From an uncultured Bacilli bacterium (GTDB lineage: Bacteria > Bacillota_I > Bacilli_A > RF39 > UBA660): a DNA stretch of 18,994 nucleotides. The notes below the pieces were generated by a model, which saw only the letters and a list, made by a program, of their open reading frames with translations, did not search any database and was not told the DNA's origin. Made by a program: the position numbers and the translations under genes. The DNA lies in assembly GCA_934162555.1 (NCBI GenBank), contig CAKPJE010000011.1:1-18994 (forward strand), read 5' to 3'. Shown piece by piece: positions 13,972 through 18,994 of the stretch. Positions within the stretch are counted from its first letter, which is position 1. Every line of letters begins with the position of its first letter.

Positions 13972-15886
13972 ACAACATTACGGTGCTTCGGATATTCAAG
14001 TTCTTGAAGGCTTAGAAGCTGTAAGAAAAAGGCCTGGTATGTATATTGGTACAACTGATGTTAAAGGACTTCACCATTTAGTATGGGAAATTGTAGATAA
14101 CTCTATAGATGAAGCACTTGCAGGTTATTGTACACATATCGAAGTTATAATTAACAAAGATAATTCAGTTACAGTTAAGGATGATGGTAGAGGAATACCT
14201 GTAGATATTCACCCAAAAACCAAAATATCTACTGTTGAAACTGTTTATACAGTTTTACATGCAGGAGGAAAATTTGGGGGTGGCGGATACAAAGTTTCTG
14301 GTGGATTACATGGTGTAGGTGCCAGTGTTGTAAATGCCTTAAGTAAATGGGTTGAAGTAAAAGTATATAAGAATGGTAAAATCTATTTTGTTAGATTTGA
14401 AAATGGTGGTCATATTGTTGAACCACTTAAAGTAATAGGTGATTGTGAAGAAAATAGAACAGGTACAACTGTTACATTTAAGCCAGACAGTGATATTTTT
14501 GATACTGATATATTTGATTATGACACTTTAAAAGTTAGAATTCGTGAGTTAGCATTTTTAAATAAAGGTTTAAGAATAACACTTCGTGATGATCGTGATA
14601 TGGAAGATACTACTGGAGAAACATTTATGTACGAGGGTGGTATATCTGAGTATGTTAAATTTATTAATCAAAATAAAACACCTATTCATGATGATATAAT
14701 ACATTTAGAAGGTGAAGAAGATGGAGTTTTCTTTGAAGTAGCGATGCAATATAATACAAGTTATAATGCTAATATTTACTCATTTGTTAATAACATTAAT
14801 ACCCATGATGGAGGAACTCATGAAGAAGGTGTTAGAAGGGCTTTAACAAGAGTTATCAATAGTTATGCTAGGAAAGTTGGTTTATTAAAAGAAAAAGATG
14901 AAGCCTTAATAGGTGACGATGTTAAGGAAGGTCTTACAATGATTATTTCTTGTAAGCATCCAAATCCTCAATTTGAAGGTCAAACTAAGGGTAGACTTGG
15001 TAATTCTGAAGTTAGAAAACTTGCTGATAATGTTTTTTCTGAAGGTTTTGAGAGATTTTTGCTAGAAAACCCCACACAAGCTAAAATTATTGTCGAAAAG
15101 TGTATTATAGCATGTAGGGGTAGAAATGCGGCTAAGAGGGCCAGAGAAGTGGCTAGAAAGAGCGATTTAGCAATTAGTAACTTCTACGGAAAACTTGTTG
15201 ATTGTAAGAGTAAAGATCATAGTGTATCAGAAATCTTTATAGTCGAGGGTGATTCAGCTGGTGGAAGTGCTAAAAAATGTCGTGATGCAATGACACAAGC
15301 TATACTTCCTTTGAGAGGAAAAATACTTAATGTTGAAAAAGCTAGATTAGATAAGGCTTTACAAAATGAAGAAATTAGAACAATTATAACGGCTTTTGGT
15401 ACAGGAATTGGTGAAGATTTTGATATTACTAAACTTAGATATAATAAAATAATAATCATGACCGATGCCGATGTTGATGGTGCCCATATAAGAGTATTGT
15501 TGCTTACATTATTCTATAGATTCTTTAAGCCTATTGTAGAAGCAGGACATGTTTATGCTGCTCAACCTCCTTTGTTTAGAATAACGCATGGTAAGGTGCG
15601 CAAATATGTACTTGATGAAAATGAACTTCAAGAATATTTGAATTCTTTGGATGAAAAAGTAAGAGCAAGAGCTAGTATTGCTCGAATGAAAGGTTTAGGA
15701 GAGATGGATCCTCCTGAATTAAATGAAACTACTATGGATATTGAAAAAAGAACGTTACGTAGAATTACTGTTAATGATTGTATTGCTGCTGACGCTGCTT
15801 TTGAAAAACTAATGGGAGAAGATGTTGGACCTAGAAGACAGTTTATTGAAGAAAAAGCTGGTTATGTTCAAAATCTTGATATATAA
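13961..15886 (+). CDS. gyrB: DNA gyrase subunit B
   Basis: GyrB supplies the ATPase and Toprim parts of gyrase, which adds negative supercoils. The GHKL ATPase site shows [10 protein letters not shown] (43-52), DDGRGIP (74-80) and [15 protein letters not shown] (114-128). The Toprim motif [11 protein letters not shown] is at 429-439 and the acidic [11 protein letters not shown] at 501-511. QPPLFRI (535-541) and [17 protein letters not shown] (577-593) mark the C-terminal end. The length of 641 is typical of Gram-positive GyrB, with no large insertion. In the KGLGEM motif the usual preceding RY is RM, and the usual N-P/A-x-x-L-W is D-P-P-E-L-N. GGAGAGGTGAT inside recF provides the ribosome site. 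Confidence 0.98.
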   Translation: MENEQHYGASDIQVLEGLEAVRKRPGMYIGTTDVKGLHHLVWEIVDNSIDEALAGYCTHIEVIINKDNSVTVKDDGRGIPVDIHPKTKISTVETVYTVLHAGGKFGGGGYKVSGGLHGVGASVVNALSKWVEVKVYKNGKIYFVRFENGGHIVEPLKVIGDCEENRTGTTVTFKPDSDIFDTDIFDYDTLKVRIRELAFLNKGLRITLRDDRDMEDTTGETFMYEGGISEYVKFINQNKTPIHDDIIHLEGEEDGVFFEVAMQYNTSYNANIYSFVNNINTHDGGTHEEGVRRALTRVINSYARKVGLLKEKDEALIGDDVKEGLTMIISCKHPNPQFEGQTKGRLGNSEVRKLADNVFSEGFERFLLENPTQAKIIVEKCIIACRGRNAAKRAREVARKSDLAISNFYGKLVDCKSKDHSVSEIFIVEGDSAGGSAKKCRDAMTQAILPLRGKILNVEKARLDKALQNEEIRTIITAFGTGIGEDFDITKLRYNKIIIMTDADVDGAHIRVLLLTLFYRFFKPIVEAGHVYAAQPPLFRITHGKVRKYVLDENELQEYLNSLDEKVRARASIARMKGLGEMDPPELNETTMDIEKRTLRRITVNDCIAADAAFEKLMGEDVGPRRQFIEEKAGYVQNLDI

Positions 15887-15897
15887 GGGGGTGTATT

Positions 15898-18453
15898 ATG
15901 GATAATGATATAATAAAAAATGATGAAGATATTAACACAGGTGTTGATAATTCAACTGAAGATATTGACAATAATGTTGATAATTCTTTAGATTCAGATG
16001 AAAATATATATGGTGGTACTTTTCATGAAAGAGATAGTTTATCTGAAAATAATATCGTTTCAGAGATTGAAAAATCTTTTCTTGATTATTCAATGAGTGT
16101 AATTGCATCTCGTGCTTTACCTGACTTAAGAGATGGTTTAAAGCCAGTTCATAGGAGAATTCTATGGTCAATGTTAGAGTGTGGTTATACTCCTGATAAA
16201 CCACATAGAAAATCAGCTACTACAGTTGGTTATGTTATGGGACATTATCATCCACATGGTGATTCTTCTATATATGAAGCTATGGTAAGAATGGCACAAG
16301 ACTTTTCTTATCGTGCACCTTTAGTTGATGGTCATGGTAACTTTGGTAATATTGATGGTGATGGTGCAGCAGCAATGCGTTACACTGAAGCAAGATTATC
16401 TAAGATTTCTCTTGAACTTTTAAGAGATATAAACAAAGATACTGTTAATATGGTACCGAATTTTGATGAGGAGTGGAAGGAACCACAAGTTTTACCATCT
16501 AGATTTCCTAATATTTTAGTAAATGGTACTATGGGTATTGCTGTTGGTATGGCAACTAATATACCTCCTCATAATTTAGGCGAGGTTATTGATGGTTGTG
16601 TCGCTTATATTGATAATCCAGATATTGATACTTTAGGTCTTATGCAATATATTAAGGGGCCTGATTTCCCAACGGGAGCTGTAATTTTAGGTAATTCTGG
16701 TATTAAGAAGGCTTATGATACAGGTAAAGGTACTATTACTATAAGAAGTAAGGCTTCAATTGAAGAAGTTGATGGACATAATGAGATTATTGTAACGGAA
16801 GTTCCTTATGGTGTTAATACTCTTGAACTTAAAACAAAACTTGCCGAACTTGTACACAACAAGACTATTGAAGGAATTGCTGATTATCATATTGATTTAA
16901 AAGATGGAGTTAAGATAATAATTACTCTTAAAAAAGAGGCTAACCCACAAGTTGTCTTGAATAATTTATATAAACATACTGATTTTCAAACTACTTATGG
17001 TATAACATTATTGATGCTTGATGGTTTAACTCCAAGAACTTTAGGTTTAAAAGATATCATTTCTAAATATATTGACTTTCAAAAGGAAGTAATTATTAGA
17101 AGAACAAGGTTTGATCTTAAAAAAGCTGAAGAAAGAGTCCATATTTTAGAAGGTTTAAAGATTGCTTTAGATAATATTGATGCTGTTATTAAGATAATTA
17201 GAGGTTCTAAAACTGATATAATTGCAAAGGAAAGATTAAATAAAGATTTTGGACTTGATGATATACAATCTAATGCTATTTTGGAAATGAAGTTAAGAAG
17301 ATTAACTGGTATGGAAATAGATAAGGTATTAGATGAATTGAACGATTTATTGAAACTTATTGAAAAATATAGGGAAATACTTGGATCTGAACAAATGGTT
17401 TTAGATATTATTAAATCTGAAATGCTTGAAATTAAGGATAAATATGCTGATGAGAGAAGAACACATATTGATATGACTGCTATTGATTATATAGAGGATG
17501 AATCTTTAATTCCTGTTGAAGATATTATAGTTACTCTTACGAATAAAGGCTATATTAAACGTGTTAATTCTGATACTTACAAGATTCAAAATCGTGGTGG
17601 TGTAGGTATTAAGGGAATGACTACTAATGAAGAGGATTTTGCTGAACATATGCTTAATATGACAACACATGACTATGTTATGTTCTTTACAAATAAAGGT
17701 CGTGTATATCGTATGAAGGGTTATGAAGTACCTTTATATAGTCGTCAGTCAAAAGGATTACCTATTATTAATTTATTACCGCTTGCTAAAGATGAATATG
17801 TTAAGGCTATGACTGCTGTATCAAGTGATGAACAAAACAAATATCTTGTATTTTGTACGCAAAGTGGTGTTGTTAAAAGAACATCATTAAGTGAATTCGA
17901 GAATATTAGAACTAGTGGAAAGATTGCTATTACTTTAAAAGAAGATGATGAGTTAATTGCTGTTAAGAAGACTAATGGCTCTAATGAGGTAATGCTGGCA
18001 ACTTCTGATGGACGTATGATTAGATTTGTTGAGAGTGAAATTCGTGTAATGGGACGTACTGCAGCAGGTGTTAGAGGCGTAAATGTTGATAACTCTAAAT
18101 GTATTGGAATGGAAGTTTTTGATTCTGACCAACTTGTGTTGATAGTTACTGAAAATGGTTATGGTAAGAAGACAGATGTTTCTGAGTACCGTATGACACA
18201 CAGGGGTAGTAAGGGTGTTAAGGCTCTTAATATTACTGAAAAAAATGGTCCTATTGTTTCATTTAAAGCTATTAAAGAAGATTGTGATTTAATGATAATT
18301 ACTAATAGTGGAACTATTATTAGATTACCTTTGAACCAAGTTTCTCAAACTGGTCGTGTTGCTCAGGGAGTTAAATTAATCAACTTACGTGAAGATCAAA
18401 AGGTTGGTTCTGCTGAGATTGTTTCAAAAGAAGAAATTGAAGAGGATGTTTAA
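15898..18453 (+). CDS. gyrA: DNA gyrase subunit A
   Basis: GyrA cuts and rejoins DNA through a tyrosine. The catalytic residue is Y162 in [11 protein letters not shown]. The quinolone region [17 protein letters not shown] has S123 and E127 at the positions of E. coli S83 and D87, without the usual resistance changes. The C-terminal wrapping domain contains the GyrA box as QNRGGVG (564-570), which identifies gyrase rather than topoisomerase IV ParC. Six-bladed repeats follow and the tail EEIEEDV is acidic. The first ~50 residues form an Asp/Asn-rich acidic extension absent from most GyrA; the conserved core begins near [15 protein letters not shown]. The ATG, 11 bases after gyrB and next to GGGGGTG, is the best start. 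It is the last gene of the recF-gyrB-gyrA unit. Confidence 0.98.
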   Translation: MDNDIIKNDEDINTGVDNSTEDIDNNVDNSLDSDENIYGGTFHERDSLSENNIVSEIEKSFLDYSMSVIASRALPDLRDGLKPVHRRILWSMLECGYTPDKPHRKSATTVGYVMGHYHPHGDSSIYEAMVRMAQDFSYRAPLVDGHGNFGNIDGDGAAAMRYTEARLSKISLELLRDINKDTVNMVPNFDEEWKEPQVLPSRFPNILVNGTMGIAVGMATNIPPHNLGEVIDGCVAYIDNPDIDTLGLMQYIKGPDFPTGAVILGNSGIKKAYDTGKGTITIRSKASIEEVDGHNEIIVTEVPYGVNTLELKTKLAELVHNKTIEGIADYHIDLKDGVKIIITLKKEANPQVVLNNLYKHTDFQTTYGITLLMLDGLTPRTLGLKDIISKYIDFQKEVIIRRTRFDLKKAEERVHILEGLKIALDNIDAVIKIIRGSKTDIIAKERLNKDFGLDDIQSNAILEMKLRRLTGMEIDKVLDELNDLLKLIEKYREILGSEQMVLDIIKSEMLEIKDKYADERRTHIDMTAIDYIEDESLIPVEDIIVTLTNKGYIKRVNSDTYKIQNRGGVGIKGMTTNEEDFAEHMLNMTTHDYVMFFTNKGRVYRMKGYEVPLYSRQSKGLPIINLLPLAKDEYVKAMTAVSSDEQNKYLVFCTQSGVVKRTSLSEFENIRTSGKIAITLKEDDELIAVKKTNGSNEVMLATSDGRMIRFVESEIRVMGRTAAGVRGVNVDNSKCIGMEVFDSDQLVLIVTENGYGKKTDVSEYRMTHRGSKGVKALNITEKNGPIVSFKAIKEDCDLMIITNSGTIIRLPLNQVSQTGRVAQGVKLINLREDQKVGSAEIVSKEEIEEDV

Positions 18454-18470
18454 AATATCTTCTTTTTTTT
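18440..18470 (+). terminator. Intrinsic terminator after gyrA
   Basis: AAGAGGAT (18440-18447) pairs with ATCTTCTT (18457-18464) using one G-U pair, around a 9-base loop holding the gyrA stop codon. An uninterrupted T-run continues to 18471. The stem overlaps the last gyrA codons. Confidence 0.7.
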
Positions 18471-18497
18471 TCTAAAATTAAGTTTTTATAGGGGGTA

Positions 18498-18570
18498 TGT
18501 TGATAACTATATTTTAAAGCAGCATAAAAAGGGTATTAAATAGAGTTATATTTTCTGATTTTGTTGATAA
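18498..18570 (-). promoter_or_regulatory. Two DnaA boxes downstream of gyrA
   Basis: TGTTGATAA, the reverse of the origin box TTATCAACA, occurs at 18498-18506 and 18562-18570, 64 bases apart. The second touches the degenerate parS at 18571. Boxes of identical sequence define oriC about 8 kb away. They could titrate DnaA or be part of a ParA/ParB-DnaA control region; no gene lies here. Confidence 0.5.
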
Positions 18571-18586
18571 TTTTTCACATGAAACA
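18571..18586. promoter_or_regulatory. Degenerate parS site
   Basis: TTTTTCACATGAAACA matches the 16-bp parS consensus TGTTTCACGTGAAACA at 14 positions, with changes at positions 2 and 9. It lies 300 bases before the perfect parS at 18871, the same offset as the surrounding repeat, so it is probably the decayed counterpart of that site. Confidence 0.55.
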
Positions 18587-18674
18587 TAAAAGGTATATAA
18601 TTTAAATTTTTTAGGTATTTGAATATATTAATAATTGTTAATAAAATTAATTAGATTTTAATATAATAAATCAA

Positions 18675-18690
18675 TGTTCCACGTGGAACA
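18675..18690. promoter_or_regulatory. parS site, CCACGTGG variant
   Basis: TGTTCCACGTGGAACA is a perfect 16-bp palindrome equal to a known natural parS variant bound by Spo0J/ParB. ATGTTCC...GGAACAT extends the symmetry to 18 bases. It lies near the end of the first copy of the 299-bp-period repeat. Confidence 0.93.
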
Positions 18691-18768
18691 TGAGTGAAAA
18701 ATATGTGTTTGGGAAATAAATTGTGTTGATGCTTACTAGAAACTACCTCAATATATATTAAAGATCTA

Positions 18769-18784
18769 TGTTTCACGTGAAACA
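18769..18784. promoter_or_regulatory. parS site, consensus variant
   Basis: TGTTTCACGTGAAACA is the exact parS consensus of ParB/Spo0J, flanked by A and T to give 18 symmetric bases. It lies 94 bases from the preceding parS and 102 from the next. Confidence 0.95.
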
Positions 18785-18870
18785 TAGGAATAGAGGCATA
18801 TAAAAAAGCTTAAATTGGGAAGAATATAGTTTTATTAATAAAACGACTTAAATTTTAGCATAGTGAATAA

Positions 18871-18886
18871 TGTTTCACGTGAAACA
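18871..18886. promoter_or_regulatory. parS site, consensus variant
   Basis: A second exact TGTTTCACGTGAAACA, 102 bases after the previous one and 103 before the next. A 16-bp palindrome of unknown meaning, GTTTTATTAATAAAAC (18829-18844), lies between this site and the previous parS. Confidence 0.95.
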
Positions 18887-18973
18887 TAAGTATATAAATT
18901 AAAAAAATTTTAGGTAATTGAATATATTAATAATTGTTAATAAAATTAATTAGATTTTAATATAATAAATCAA

Positions 18974-18989
18974 TGTTCCACGTGGAACA
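18974..18989. promoter_or_regulatory. parS site, CCACGTGG variant
   Basis: A second TGTTCCACGTGGAACA, exactly 299 bases after the one at 18675 and embedded in the duplicated sequence. It ends 5 bases before the window edge, so the array may continue. Confidence 0.93.
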
Positions 18990-18994
18990 TGAGT

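Larger units (their letters stand above)
18611..18994. repeat. 299-bp-period direct repeat carrying parS
   Basis: Bases 18611-18695 and 18910-18994 are the same sequence with one difference over 85 bases; the last 75 (from 18621 and 18920) are identical. The window ends inside the second copy, so its true length is unknown. Each copy contains a TGTTAATAA DnaA-like box (18636-18644, 18935-18943) and the CCACGTGG parS. The spacer between copies holds the two consensus parS sites. No plausible gene occurs between gyrA and the window end; the 541-base stretch consists of the terminator, two DnaA boxes, parS sites and this repeat. Confidence 0.92.

Noticed and set aside
15898..18453. Topoisomerase IV subunit ParC instead of GyrA
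   Set aside because: The GyrA box (QNRGGVG) is present in the C-terminal domain and the gene follows gyrB at the origin.
18571..18994. CRISPR-like array from regularly spaced palindromes
   Set aside because: The repeated units are exact parS palindromes at ~100-bp spacing within a 299-bp duplicated block; there are no 28-36-base repeats, unique spacers or cas genes.

Overview
This window spans the chromosomal replication origin of a very AT-rich bacterium with Firmicutes-type (Bacilli-like) gene order. Pointers to Bacilli are the divergent rpmH/dnaA arrangement, the order dnaA-dnaN-(comK)-recF-gyrB-gyrA, a Noc protein with its cognate palindrome, a ComK relative and canonical parS sites. mnmG and recF both end in TGA at the family-typical position and every visible Trp is TGG, so the standard bacterial code applies rather than the Mycoplasma code. 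An uncultured, reduced Bacilli lineage (RF39-like or Erysipelotrichia-like) is my best guess; the species cannot be read from the sequence.

Left arm (1-9172, all on the minus strand, transcribed away from the origin). rpmH-rnpA-yidC-khpB form one compact unit behind a strong promoter at 9216-9244. mnmE-mnmG-rsmG form a second unit, with its own promoter at 7080-7108 and a terminator at the rsmG end. noc follows with its own promoter, flanked by a perfect 18-bp Noc-binding palindrome and three half-sites. Then come a RluA-family pseudouridine synthase and the 5' part of a polytopic membrane protein cut by the window edge.

Origin (about 9246-10991). DnaA-box clusters lie on both sides of dnaA. 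The box in use is TTATCAACA (with TTATTAACA variants), not TTATCCACA. A likely unwinding element of TAA steps lies between the right cluster and dnaN.

Right arm (9514-18453, all plus strand). dnaA and dnaN are followed by an unexpected ComK-family gene where Bacillus has the S4-domain gene yaaA. Then comes a recF-gyrB-gyrA operon with overlapping or near-abutting genes. The last 541 bases contain no gene. They hold four perfect parS palindromes (two sequence variants), one degenerate parS, two DnaA boxes and the start of a 299-bp-period direct repeat that runs off the window.

Taken together, the region couples initiation (DnaA, oriC), the clamp (DnaN), repair (RecF), supercoiling (gyrase), nucleoid occlusion (Noc) and ParB loading (parS). 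The translation and RNA-modification genes (L34, RNase P protein, KhpB, MnmE/G, RsmG, RluA-type) sit beside it at high replication-linked dosage. The most notable points are Noc with a roughly 250-residue acidic Pro/Glu linker and no N-terminal membrane helix, its apparent autoregulatory sites, the origin-embedded comK, the parS repeat array, the altered DnaA-box/DnaA recognition motif, and in-frame oddities in MnmG and L34.
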